Source: an uncultured Eubacteriales bacterium
GTDB taxonomy: Bacteria; Bacillota; Clostridia; Oscillospirales; Acutalibacteraceae
Assembly: GCA_934486915.1 (NCBI GenBank)
Contig: CAKSRC010000015.1
Span: forward strand, 1 to 31,843
DNA: 31,843 bases
Reading direction: 5' to 3'
Both the position numbers and the translations under genes were made by a program. The notes under the pieces were generated by a model, which searched no databases, was not told the DNA's origin, and saw only the letters and a list, made by a program, of their open reading frames with translations. This document shows, in pieces, positions 1 to 6,757 of the stretch (positions are counted from its first letter, which is position 1; every line of letters starts with the position of its first letter).

Positions 1-115
1 TAAATTAGTTTATCTAAAGAGGGAAGTAATTTGCTCTAACCTTGTAAAGCAGGTTCTCACCTGTCACATAAAACAAAGGAGTATGCAAACATTTAAGTCT
101 ACATACTCTATAATG

Positions 116-192
<77 letters not shown>

Positions 193-200
193 AAAAAATA

Positions 201-274
201 TGGCTGCGGAAGAAGGATTCGAACCCTCACAAACAGAGTCAGAGTCTGCTGTGCTACCATTACACAATTCCGCA
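201..274 (-). tRNA. tRNA-Gln (anticodon CTG)
   Basis: Cloverleaf on the minus strand: acceptor TGCGGAA/TTCCGCA, D stem GTGT/GCAC, anticodon stem GCAGA/TCTGT with one G-U pair around the loop CTCTGAC (anticodon CTG), T loop TTCGAAT and an encoded CCA. A U1 start and U-A first pair are typical of Gln tRNAs. It is the first gene after the promoter at 286-314. Confidence 0.95.
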
Positions 275-285
275 TCACTAAATAT

Positions 286-314
286 ATTATAATACATTTA
301 AATACATAAATCAA
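286..314 (-). promoter_or_regulatory. Promoter of the tRNA-Gln/tRNA-Pro unit
   Basis: On the minus strand TTGATT, a 17-base spacer and TATAAT stand just upstream of tRNA-Gln. This fits a housekeeping sigma-A promoter. Confidence 0.75.
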
Positions 315-361
315 GAACATTTAAAAATATTTTATATATATAAATAGGAGGAAAGTCGAAG

Positions 362-547
362 ATGACAGACGCTAAAATTAAAAGAATAAATGAGCTTGCG
401 AAGAAAGCCAAGACAGAAAAGTTAAGTGAGGCCGAACTAAAAGAACAGCAGCAATTGAGAAGAGAATATATCGACGAAATAAAGGCGGATTTAAGGTCTC
501 AACTTCAAAATATTGAAATAGTAGATAAAGACAAGCCTATTAATTGA
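362..547 (+). CDS. DUF896 (UPF0291, YnzC-like) small cytosolic protein
   Basis: This 61-residue protein has the DUF896 pattern: an N-terminal K-I-x-R-I-N-E-L-A-x-K-A-K motif, a short acidic turn (L-S-E-A-E), then E-Q-x-x-L-R-x-E-Y at about residues 29-37 and a basic helix. Family members are about 60-80 residues, form a two-helix hairpin and have no established biochemical role; in Bacillus subtilis ynzC lies in the SOS-induced yneA operon. No signal peptide or membrane segment is present. An AGGAGG-type RBS (AGGAGGAAAG) precedes the ATG. The gene is alone on the plus strand between minus-strand tRNAs. I saw no strong promoter, only an AT-rich leader. Confidence 0.85.
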   Translation: MTDAKIKRINELAKKAKTEKLSEAELKEQQQLRREYIDEIKADLRSQLQNIEIVDKDKPIN

Positions 548-552
548 GATAC

Positions 553-598
553 AACAAAAAACAAGCTGCCAAGGTAAATATACTTTGACAGCTTGTTA
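553..598. terminator. Terminator between the DUF896 gene and tRNA-Val
   Basis: Arms AACAAGCTG and CAGCTTGTT close a longer hairpin. On the minus strand it is followed by a run of six T, so it best terminates the tRNA-Val transcript. On the plus strand the T tract is weak, though it may still end the DUF896 message. Confidence 0.75.
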
Positions 599-604
599 TA
601 AATA

Positions 605-680
605 TGGTGGATGTTAACGGGCTCGAACCGCTGACCTTTCGCACGTCAAGCGAATGCTCTACCAGCTGAGCTAAACATCC
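605..680 (-). tRNA. tRNA-Val (anticodon GAC)
   Basis: Cloverleaf on the minus strand: acceptor GGATGTT/AACATCC, D arm GCTC/GAGC, anticodon stem TTCGC/GCGAA around the loop TTGACGT (anticodon GAC), T loop TTCGAGC and encoded CCA. It has its own promoter at 693-721 and a terminator at 553-598, so it is a single-gene unit. Confidence 0.95.
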
Positions 681-692
681 ATAACATTAAAT

Positions 693-721
693 ATTATATA
701 ATAAACCATATTGCTTGTCAA
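693..721 (-). promoter_or_regulatory. Promoter of tRNA-Val
   Basis: Minus-strand TTGACA, 17-base spacer, TATAAT, ending a few bases before the tRNA: a consensus sigma-A promoter, as expected for a stable RNA gene. Confidence 0.85.
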
Positions 722-744
722 GCATTTTATGGTTTTAGCTCGAA

Positions 745-784
745 TAAAAAGGCAGAGTATGAGATTTTTATCTCATACTCTGCC
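745..784. terminator. Bidirectional terminator
   Basis: A perfect 14-bp hairpin (GGCAGAGTATGAGA and its complement, 6-base loop). Read leftwards it ends in TTTTT and would stop the transcript of the gene at 817-1053. Confidence 0.9.
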
Positions 785-816
785 TAGATTTTATTGGTTT
801 ATCACTGGATATGCTT

Positions 817-1053
817 TTATTCGGAACACTTATTTGTTTCTTTAGCTATTGTTCTGACAAATTCTTCGACAGTTGGCTTGCCGTTTGAAAAAAGTTTATT
901 TCTTTTGGCTTTGCCTTTTTCATCGCCGCTTTGCCATATCATATCGATTACCTCTTGCATATCCTCCTCGCAGTTTAATTTACTTATTGAGTACAATTTT
1001 GCTATTTGGTCAATGACACTGTCAAATTCCTCTGATGTTTTTTTTGACTTCAT
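817..1053 (-). CDS. Small protein resembling the C-terminal end of Spo0A
   Basis: This 78-residue protein looks like the last two helices of the Spo0A DNA-binding domain. Residues 36-43 (VIDMIWQS) recall the helix ending in an aliphatic-Trp pair, and residues 54-69 (LFSNGKPTVEEFVRTI) recall the G-K-P-T-x-x-E-F signature near the Spo0A C-terminus. The phospho-receiver domain and most of the recognition helix are missing, so it is not Spo0A itself. It may be a stand-alone Spo0A-C-like protein or a remnant; I cannot say whether it binds DNA. The start has an AGGAGG 14 bases upstream, rather far. A strong terminator follows at 745-784, and a structured RNA segment (1086-1155) lies just upstream and might be its leader. 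Confidence 0.6.
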   Translation of the reverse strand: MKSKKTSEEFDSVIDQIAKLYSISKLNCEEDMQEVIDMIWQSGDEKGKAKRNKLFSNGKPTVEEFVRTIAKETNKCSE

Positions 1054-1085
1054 TATTATATAATTACCTCCTGTGAAATATGATG

Positions 1086-1155
1086 GGGTTGAGGGCGAGA
1101 TGCAGAGCTCCCAAAAATTTGGGAAGCCCCGACTGCCCAGATTCCCCTCAAAAAC
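1086..1155. other. Structured RNA-like segment upstream of the Spo0A-C-like gene
   Basis: Nested pairing can be traced by eye: an outer helix TTGAGGG/CCCTCAA, a middle helix GCAG/CTGC and an inner hairpin GCTCCCAAA/TTTGGGAAGC, separated by internal loops. Such a three-tier stem with conserved-looking loops suggests RNA function on one strand. On the minus strand it would sit in the leader of the gene at 817-1053. It matches no riboswitch class that I recognise. Confidence 0.35.
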
Positions 1156-1295
1156 AAAATAGCCGCACGTGGTGTATAAGTTATTACATTGACCTTACGT
1201 ACAGCTTTATTTCACAAAAGTGTTATAAACCGTATAAGCCTTCGTCCAAACAACCAAAGTATAAATCATCTTACGACTGCCCCAAGTAAGCCCTC

Positions 1296-1324
1296 TTGAA
1301 ATAAGGTTAGGGGTATAGTATAAT
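1296..1324 (+). promoter_or_regulatory. Promoter of a candidate non-coding RNA
   Basis: TTGAAA, 17-base spacer, TATAAT on the plus strand. There is no open reading frame with an RBS downstream, but there is a clear terminator about 230 bases on, so it probably drives an RNA gene. Confidence 0.75.
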
Positions 1325-1330
1325 TAAATT

Positions 1331-1557
1331 TGCCGTTGGTGCCGGATTTCCGGTTGTGTAAGGTGCCCTTTTCACCCGATGCAGGGGTTGCGTGGTGGTG
1401 CACGACAATCCTACCGCGGTATTTTATTTTATGTAGAAGGGAATCTACTAATTAAATTTCTTGATTAATAAATTTTTAATTTTCACAAATCGACCCCCTA
1501 AAAATAGGATAACAAAAGACTTGCAGGCGAAATATCGTTTTTGCAAGGCTTTTTTGT
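1331..1557 (+). ncRNA. Candidate structured small RNA of about 225 nt
   Basis: The segment is bounded by a good sigma-A promoter (1296-1324) and a Rho-independent terminator (1518-1557) and has no convincing coding frame. Its first 100 bases are GC-rich against an AT-rich background and fold locally: CCGG-ATTT-CCGG at about 1351-1362, GGTG/CACC around 1370, and a longer hairpin near 1385-1411 with arms GGTTGCGTG and CACGACAATCC. Size and single-gene layout would suit a 6S-type or other housekeeping RNA. However, I do not see the conserved sequences of RNase P RNA, tmRNA or SRP RNA, and I cannot confirm 6S. Confidence 0.5.
1518..1557 (+). terminator. Terminator of the candidate RNA
   Basis: Stem CTTGCA/TGCAAG with an inner CGA/TCG pairing, followed by TTTTTT. 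Confidence 0.85.
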
Positions 1558-1636
1558 TTGATGATAATATTATAAGTCTAATTCCTGTAATTGTCAACAC
1601 GAACTATATGCATTAGATCGGGCAAGCAGCTTTAAC

Positions 1637-1747
1637 ATGGATTCAAATACGCTTTCAAAAGCCAACGATTCATACAATCGCACAATGGATTTAATAGGGG
1701 AAGGTCTTAAAGATTCACAATCTGTATTAGGTCAAAAAACTAAGTAA
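1637..1747 (+). pseudogene. Possible gene remnant or micro-ORF (36 aa)
   Basis: An open frame from ATG 1637 to TAA 1747 encodes a polar 36-residue peptide ending in Q-K-T-K; the frame stays open upstream of the ATG. No RBS precedes the ATG. It may be the tail of a decayed gene. A hairpin terminator follows ten bases after the stop, which is the main reason to list it. Confidence 0.2.
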
Positions 1748-1756
1748 TTTCAAATA

Positions 1757-1794
1757 AAAAAGAGATGTAAGATTATAAGTCTTACATCTCTTTT
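1757..1794. terminator. Bidirectional terminator after cysS
   Basis: A 15-bp hairpin (AAAAGAGATGTAAGA and its complement, 7-base loop) is flanked by A and T runs on both sides. It lies 20 bases beyond the cysS stop and ends the cysE-cysS transcript. Confidence 0.9.
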
Positions 1795-1813
1795 GATGTT
1801 TGGGGGAATTTTA

Positions 1814-3223
1814 TTAGGAAATTACTTTCCATTTTACTCCGTTTGGAGTGTCTTCTAGGATTATGTTTCTTGACTTTAGTTCGTCTCTAATCCTATCAGC
1901 CTCTTTGAAGTCCTTGTTTTTCCTTGCGATATTTCTTTTTTCGATAAGAGCCTCTATTTCTTCGTCTAAGTCTTTGTTTTCAGTTTTGTTGTAGCAAAGT
2001 CCTAAGACATCCAATAATTCATTTAATAGTTCATAGTAAGCTTGGGCGGTAAGTTTAGATACATTATTTTTTAGGGTTATATTGGAGTTGATTTCTCTAA
2101 CCAAATCAAATATAGTAGCCAAAGCGTCGGCACTGTTGAGGTCATCGTCCATGGAGTCTATAAATTTTTGTTTATATTTATCTAATATTTCTTTATGTGA
2201 AGTGCTTAGTTCAGTTTCATTGTCGACTGCATTTTCAATTACAAAGAGTAGATTTCCCTTGCAGTTATACAATCTTTCAAGTGCGGCTTTACATTGGTTT
2301 ATGATTTCTATGCTATAGTTGATAGGTGTGCGATAATGTGATGCTATCATAAGGTATCTAATAGGTTCATAGCCGTATTTATCCGCTACGTCACGTACAG
2401 TGAAGAAGTTTCCTTTTGATTTGGACATTTTTTGGTTATCTATATTGATATATCCATTGTGCATCCAATAATTTGCAAGGTTAGCGTTGGTGCAAGCCTC
2501 ACTTTGGGCAATTTCGTTTTCGTGATGAGGGAATATTAAGTCTTGACCGCCGCAGTGGATATCCATTGTTTGACCTAGATATCTCATAGACATAACGGAA
2601 CACTCTATATGCCAGCCGGGTCTACCGTTGCCCCAAGATGTGGGCCAATATGGCTCGCCGGGTTTTGCGGCTTTCCAAAGAGCAAAATCAAGCGGGTCTT
2701 CCTTTATTTCTCCAACTGCGATTCTTGCTCCTGATTCAAGATCCTCGATAGGTTGATGTGAAAGCTTTCCATAGTCCTTAAATTTTTTGGTTCTAAAGTA
2801 AACGTCCCCGTTATCAGTCACATATGCATAGCCTTTGTCTATAAGCTCTTGAATCAGTTTTATCATGCCGTCAATATTTTCAGTTGCTTTTGGTGCGATA
2901 TCCGCATCCATTACGTTAAGACCGTGTGCATCTTTTTTATATTCTTCTATATATTTTTCTGAAACGGTTTTATAGTCTGATTTTTCTTCTATAGCCTTTT
3001 TTATGATTTTATCGTCTATGTCAGTGAAGTTTTGCACATATGTGACCTTGTAACCTATATATTTTAGATATCTTCTTAGCACATCAAAAACACATATTGG
3101 TCTTGCATTTCCTATGTGTATATAGTTGTATACAGTAGGACCACAGCCATAGATTTTTACTTCGCCGGGTGTTATAGTTTTAAGTTCCTCTTTTTTTCTT
3201 GATAGGGTATTGTAAATTTTCAT
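1814..3223 (-). CDS. cysS: Cysteinyl-tRNA synthetase
   Basis: Charges tRNA-Cys with cysteine in the cytosol at the expense of ATP. The 469-residue length is normal for this class I synthetase. Visible motifs are the HIGH-type HIGN at residues 36-39, KMSKS at 265-269, and the zinc ligands expected for CysRS: C27 (in G-C-G-P-T-V), C208 (in W-H-I-E-C-S), H233 and E237 (in P-H-H-E-N-E). The ATG overlaps the cysE stop by 4 bases, so the two genes are translationally coupled. Both sit behind a T-box leader with a cysteine specifier, so the operon should be induced when tRNA-Cys is uncharged. A terminator closes the unit at 1757-1794. Confidence 0.98.
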   Translation of the reverse strand: MKIYNTLSRKKEELKTITPGEVKIYGCGPTVYNYIHIGNARPICVFDVLRRYLKYIGYKVTYVQNFTDIDDKIIKKAIEEKSDYKTVSEKYIEEYKKDAHGLNVMDADIAPKATENIDGMIKLIQELIDKGYAYVTDNGDVYFRTKKFKDYGKLSHQPIEDLESGARIAVGEIKEDPLDFALWKAAKPGEPYWPTSWGNGRPGWHIECSVMSMRYLGQTMDIHCGGQDLIFPHHENEIAQSEACTNANLANYWMHNGYINIDNQKMSKSKGNFFTVRDVADKYGYEPIRYLMIASHYRTPINYSIEIINQCKAALERLYNCKGNLLFVIENAVDNETELSTSHKEILDKYKQKFIDSMDDDLNSADALATIFDLVREINSNITLKNNVSKLTAQAYYELLNELLDVLGLCYNKTENKDLDEEIEALIEKRNIARKNKDFKEADRIRDELKSRNIILEDTPNGVKWKVIS

Positions 3224-3876
3224 TTAGTCATATCTCCTTTTAATTTTTTACTTAGTACTTTTATAACAGTGCTGATTTCCAACATATGTTTTTCTAAGAT
3301 TTCGATTTCTTGTTCGACAGGGTCGAGTATATTTATTTGATCAAGCTTATCATTTTGAGGTTTTTGGTCTGTTATCATCCTTGCAGGGACACCGACTGCA
3401 GTAGCATTATCAGGGACTTCATTCAATACGACTGCGCCTGCTGCTATGCGAGCGTTATTGCCAACTTTAAAAGGACCTAAAACTTTTGCTCCTGCACCTA
3501 CTAAAACATTGTCGCCCAATGTTGGGTGACGTTTACCTGTTTCCTTGCCGGTACCTCCAAGGGTGACATTTTGATATATGGTGCAGTTATTTCCAATTTC
3601 AGTTGTCTCACCTATGACGACACCCATTCCATGGTCAATAAACAATCCTTTTCCTATAGTTGCGCCGGGGTGAATTTCAATCCCGGTTTTATGTCTTGAC
3701 CTTTGCGAGATGTATCTTGCGATAAATTTCATATTGTGCCTATAAAACCAGTTGGCTCTTCTATAGGATCTTACAGCCTTGAAACCTGAATAGAGCAAAT
3801 ATACTTCCAATCTTGTTCTTGCGGCGGGATCTCTTTGTAAAACTGAGTCTAGATCGTCTTTTAATCGTTTAAACAT
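3220..3876 (-). CDS. cysE: Serine O-acetyltransferase
   Basis: Transfers acetyl from acetyl-CoA to serine, giving O-acetylserine, the carbon skeleton for cysteine. The 218-residue protein has an N-terminal helical part and a left-handed beta-helix built of hexapeptide repeats. Signature stretches include the catalytic region I-D-H-G-M-G-V-V-I-G-E-T-T-E-I-G at about residues 79-94 and the Q-N-V-T-L-G-G-T-G loop after it. The C-terminal extension (about residue 180 on) is charged and probably helical. It is the first gene behind the cysteine T-box and is followed by cysS with a 4-base overlap, so supply and charging of cysteine are regulated together. RBS GGGAGGTGAT precedes the ATG. Confidence 0.96.
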   Translation of the reverse strand: MFKRLKDDLDSVLQRDPAARTRLEVYLLYSGFKAVRSYRRANWFYRHNMKFIARYISQRSRHKTGIEIHPGATIGKGLFIDHGMGVVIGETTEIGNNCTIYQNVTLGGTGKETGKRHPTLGDNVLVGAGAKVLGPFKVGNNARIAAGAVVLNEVPDNATAVGVPARMITDQKPQNDKLDQINILDPVEQEIEILEKHMLEISTVIKVLSKKLKGDMTK

Positions 3877-3894
3877 AGATTATCACCTCCCAAG

Positions 3895-4135
3895 GTAAAA
3901 AAATACACCTCTGTCCTCGACTAAGAGGACGGAGGCGATAAAACCGCGGTTCCACTCCGTTTTTATAACTTAATAGACCCTATAACGTGGGTGAGTACGC
4001 ACAAAGATACTGTAATTTTCCCCTTGTGTGCTAACGAGTGCATTCGCAAAGGGTTCTATAAAGAGTAATCGCAGCTTATATACTCTCTCTCTGATATAGA
4101 GGTCACCTTTGTTACTTATCTCGATCAACGCATCA
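3895..4135 (-). promoter_or_regulatory. T-box riboswitch leader, cysteine specifier
   Basis: On the minus strand the leader has the T-box core TGGAACCGCGG (complement of 3944-3954). It can pair as an antiterminator (ACGGAG with CTCCGT) or give way to the terminator CCTCCGTCCTC/GAGGACAGAGG (3908-3935) followed by seven T. The likely specifier codon is TGC, the complement of 4040-4042, in a GAATGCAC context on the 3' side of stem I; an AGAGAG element near 4085 fits the stem I GA motif. Uncharged tRNA-Cys should permit read-through into cysE-cysS. A short open frame over this RNA (3970-4170) is not a gene. Confidence 0.93.
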
Positions 4136-4141
4136 ATATTT

Positions 4142-4170
4142 ATTTTAATATTTATATTATATTCAATCAA
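4142..4170 (-). promoter_or_regulatory. Promoter of the cysE-cysS operon
   Basis: Minus-strand TTGATT, 17-base spacer, TAAAAT. It lies just after the pgsA stop and just before the T-box leader. Confidence 0.7.
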
Positions 4171-4187
4171 ACTAGAATATGCGCCAA

Positions 4188-4790
4188 TTATTTTGCAGTA
4201 TTAATGATTTCTTTATTATCCTTAATATAAATTACCCCGGAAATTAAGGTTAAAATTGCAGATATCCAGATTAGTATGGTGCCTATAACATAGAATATAT
4301 AAGATATATCTCCATTTGCGTTATTTAGTCCAAAGATATTGAATCCCATACTTAGAAGCTCGTTTATATATTGAAGTATTAATACTATAATAACAGCAAT
4401 CATTTGACTTACAGTTTTAGCTTTCCCCCAAATGTTAGCAGAAATAACTTTTCCACCACTGGCTGCTACAAGCCTTATAGAGGTAATTGTAAATTCCCTC
4501 ATAAGAATTAATATAATGGCAGCAGCTCCAATGAGATCAAGCTGCATAAAGCAGAGGAACGCCGACATGACAAGGATTTTATCAGCCAGTGGGTCGGCGA
4601 ATTTACCAAAATCAGTTATTAATGACCTTTCCCTGGCGATTTTACCGTCGTAATGGTCAGTAATAGAAGCTGCCAAGAAAATAATTAAAGCTGCCAAGTA
4701 GTGATGGGGGATAGAATTTGATAAAAGAAAGAATACAAAGAACGGGACTAATATAATACGTATAACCGTAAGTTTATTTGGCAGATTCAT
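4188..4790 (-). CDS. pgsA: CDP-diacylglycerol-glycerol-3-phosphate 3-phosphatidyltransferase
   Basis: Makes phosphatidylglycerol phosphate from CDP-diacylglycerol and glycerol 3-phosphate in the cytoplasmic membrane, the committed step to phosphatidylglycerol and cardiolipin. The 200-residue protein has several hydrophobic segments and a complete CDP-alcohol phosphotransferase motif: D45, D48, G49, A52, R53, G62, D66, D70. Substrate cannot be read from the motif alone, but length and position after rimO in a recA operon support PgsA, a common Firmicutes arrangement. RBS GGGAGGATTAC precedes the ATG; 13 bases separate it from rimO, so it is the last gene of the recA-recX-rimO-pgsA unit. Confidence 0.93.
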   Translation of the reverse strand: MNLPNKLTVIRIILVPFFVFFLLSNSIPHHYLAALIIFLAASITDHYDGKIARERSLITDFGKFADPLADKILVMSAFLCFMQLDLIGAAAIILILMREFTITSIRLVAASGGKVISANIWGKAKTVSQMIAVIIVLILQYINELLSMGFNIFGLNNANGDISYIFYVIGTILIWISAILTLISGVIYIKDNKEIINTAK

Positions 4791-4803
4791 TGTAATCCTC
4801 CCT

Positions 4804-6132
4804 TTAATTTAATATTTCCCCTACTAGATCATAGTCGATACAACCTGTTATTTTTGCCTTTCTAAAGGAGCCTTCTTCTAAAGACTCGTCAGTTTTTAGG
4901 TATACTCTTGTATCTACATCGGGTGAATCGGCCTCGCCTCTGCCATAATAGAGACCTTCGTCTTCGTCATAACCTTCAACAAGGACTGTTATAATTTTAT
5001 TAAGCATTTTTTGAGTGTATTCGTTCATGACAAGGTCTTGTTCTTGCATTAGTATTCTTTGGCGATCAAGTTTTACATCATCCGCTATTTGTTCGCTCAT
5101 ATCATAAGCTTTGGTATCTTCTTCTCTTGAATAAGGGAAACAACCCATTCTTTCAAATTTGATGTCTTTTACAAAGTCTAATAACTCTTCAAATTCTTGG
5201 TCTGCCTCGCCAGGGAAGCCGCAAATAAATGTTGTCCTTAAAGTAACGTTGGGAAGTTTTTTCCTTATGTCGTTTAAGAGTGCTGTTAAGCTTTCTTTGT
5301 CACCTCTACGGTTCATATTTTTTAATATTCTGCCGTTGCAGTGTTGAAGCGGGATGTCTATGTAATTAAGTATCTTCTCTTCACTTTTGATAGTTTCTAT
5401 TAATTCGTCAGTTACCCTGTCAGGATAGCAATATAGAATCCTAATCCACTTTATATCATCTATTTTGCAAAGCTCTTTTAAAAGAGTAGGTAGCATTAGT
5501 TTACCATAAAGGTCCTCACCGTATCTTGTAGTGTCTTGAGCGATTACTAAAAGCTCTTTTACACCCCTTTTAGCAAGATTTTTAGCTTCCTCTATTATGT
5601 CCTCCATTTTACGGCTTCTAAATCTGCCCCTTATGATAGGTATTGCACAATAGGTGCAACAATTGTCGCAGCCGTCGGCTACTTTTAGATATGCATAATG
5701 TTTAGGGGTGGTTTTAAACCTTTGGCCGTTTAGAGGCAAGTAAATCTTATCCGGGAAAAGGGAGGTTTTATTTCCCTGCAAAGCTTTTTCTACGACACTT
5801 ACAATATCGCTGTTAGCTCCTATGCCGATTACTGCATCTATTTCAGGAAATTCTTTCATGACTTCTTCTTTATATCTTTCACCAAGACAACCAGTCACTA
5901 TTATATGTTTAATATACCCTGCATTTTTTAATCTTATTACATTTAATATTTCTTCTATACTTTCTTGTTTGGACTCTTTGATAAACCCGCATGTATTGAC
6001 AATTACAATATCGCATATGCTTGCATCCAATACAATATCATAGCCTGCATCTTTTAAAAGAGCCAACATTATTTCAGCGTCGACTCTGTTTTTAGAGCAG
6101 CCTAAATTTACTAAACTAACTTTATAAGACAT
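4804..6132 (-). CDS. rimO: Ribosomal protein S12 methylthiotransferase
   Basis: Radical SAM enzyme that adds a methylthio group to an aspartate of ribosomal protein S12. The 442-residue protein shows the three parts of the family: an N-terminal MTTase domain with C12, C48 and C82 for the auxiliary cluster, a radical SAM domain with C155-x3-C159-x2-C162, and a C-terminal TRAM-like domain (about 375-442). The start N-L-G-C-S-K-N-R-V-D-A-E favours RimO over the tRNA enzyme MiaB. It lies 13 bases after recX and before pgsA in one operon. Confidence 0.95.
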   Translation of the reverse strand: MSYKVSLVNLGCSKNRVDAEIMLALLKDAGYDIVLDASICDIVIVNTCGFIKESKQESIEEILNVIRLKNAGYIKHIIVTGCLGERYKEEVMKEFPEIDAVIGIGANSDIVSVVEKALQGNKTSLFPDKIYLPLNGQRFKTTPKHYAYLKVADGCDNCCTYCAIPIIRGRFRSRKMEDIIEEAKNLAKRGVKELLVIAQDTTRYGEDLYGKLMLPTLLKELCKIDDIKWIRILYCYPDRVTDELIETIKSEEKILNYIDIPLQHCNGRILKNMNRRGDKESLTALLNDIRKKLPNVTLRTTFICGFPGEADQEFEELLDFVKDIKFERMGCFPYSREEDTKAYDMSEQIADDVKLDRQRILMQEQDLVMNEYTQKMLNKIITVLVEGYDEDEGLYYGRGEADSPDVDTRVYLKTDESLEEGSFRKAKITGCIDYDLVGEILN

Positions 6133-6145
6133 TTATACTTTCCTT

Positions 6146-6757
6146 TCAATAATCCTCTTTTATAAATTCATTAAGCACATGACGTATATCGTCCCACTTA
6201 TATCCTAATCTTTGGAGTGCGGCGATTGTTTTTCGCTTACCCTTTTCATCGCATAAGTATTTTTCGTACTTTCTTTCCACGAGGTCATATATTTGTTTAT
6301 ATATATCAGGGTCTATATTATCTAAGACTTCCATAGCGACATCTTTATCGATGCCCTTTTGGGTAAGCTCTCGCAAGGCTCTTTGCGGCGAATGATGCTT
6401 TATAAAAATTAAGTCATGTGCATATTTTTTAGCAAAGGATTCATCATTTATAAGCCCTAGATATTCCATTTTGTCCGCAGCAAAGATGGCGGAATCCTTG
6501 TCGAAATTTCTTTTAAGCTTATCAATAAGTTCTTTTTTTGAATGATCTCTTCGACTTAAATAATAAAGTGCTCTCTCCTTAGCACGTTTATTATTAGAAG
6601 CTTTTATAAGATCATAGAGTTCTTCATCATCGATTATGGAACCTATTTTAAGTTTACTTATTAACAGGGTTTCTCTATCAATGTCGACAGCATACTCACC
6701 GTCTATATAAAGAGCTTCTAAAAAGCCTTTTCTTTTTTGTATTCCTGTTATTACCAT
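6146..6757 (-). CDS. recX: RecA regulatory protein RecX
   Basis: RecX binds the RecA filament and limits its growth or activity. The 203-residue protein has the expected all-helical repeat architecture: A-x-x-Y-L-S-R-R-D-H-S-K-K-E-L at about residues 63-77, then Y-L-G-L-I-N-D-E and L-x-x-L-G-Y-K-W-D-D-I-R near the C-terminus. The ATG overlaps the recA stop by one base (TAATG), so it is translationally coupled to recA, which matches its function. Confidence 0.92.
   Translation of the reverse strand: MVITGIQKRKGFLEALYIDGEYAVDIDRETLLISKLKIGSIIDDEELYDLIKASNNKRAKERALYYLSRRDHSKKELIDKLKRNFDKDSAIFAADKMEYLGLINDESFAKKYAHDLIFIKHHSPQRALRELTQKGIDKDVAMEVLDNIDPDIYKQIYDLVERKYEKYLCDEKGKRKTIAALQRLGYKWDDIRHVLNEFIKEDY

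Noticed and set aside
1080..1289. 69-residue plus-strand open frame
   Set aside because: No RBS, odd composition, and it covers a segment that folds well as RNA.
1296..1557. tmRNA, RNase P RNA or SRP RNA
   Set aside because: No tmRNA tag frame or tRNA-like ends, no GAGGAAAGTCC-type RNase P core, and no GGAAGGAAGCA-type SRP loop.
3970..4170. 66-residue minus-strand open frame between cysE and pgsA
   Set aside because: It lies over the T-box leader, whose specifier, core and terminator explain the sequence; it has no RBS and no family.
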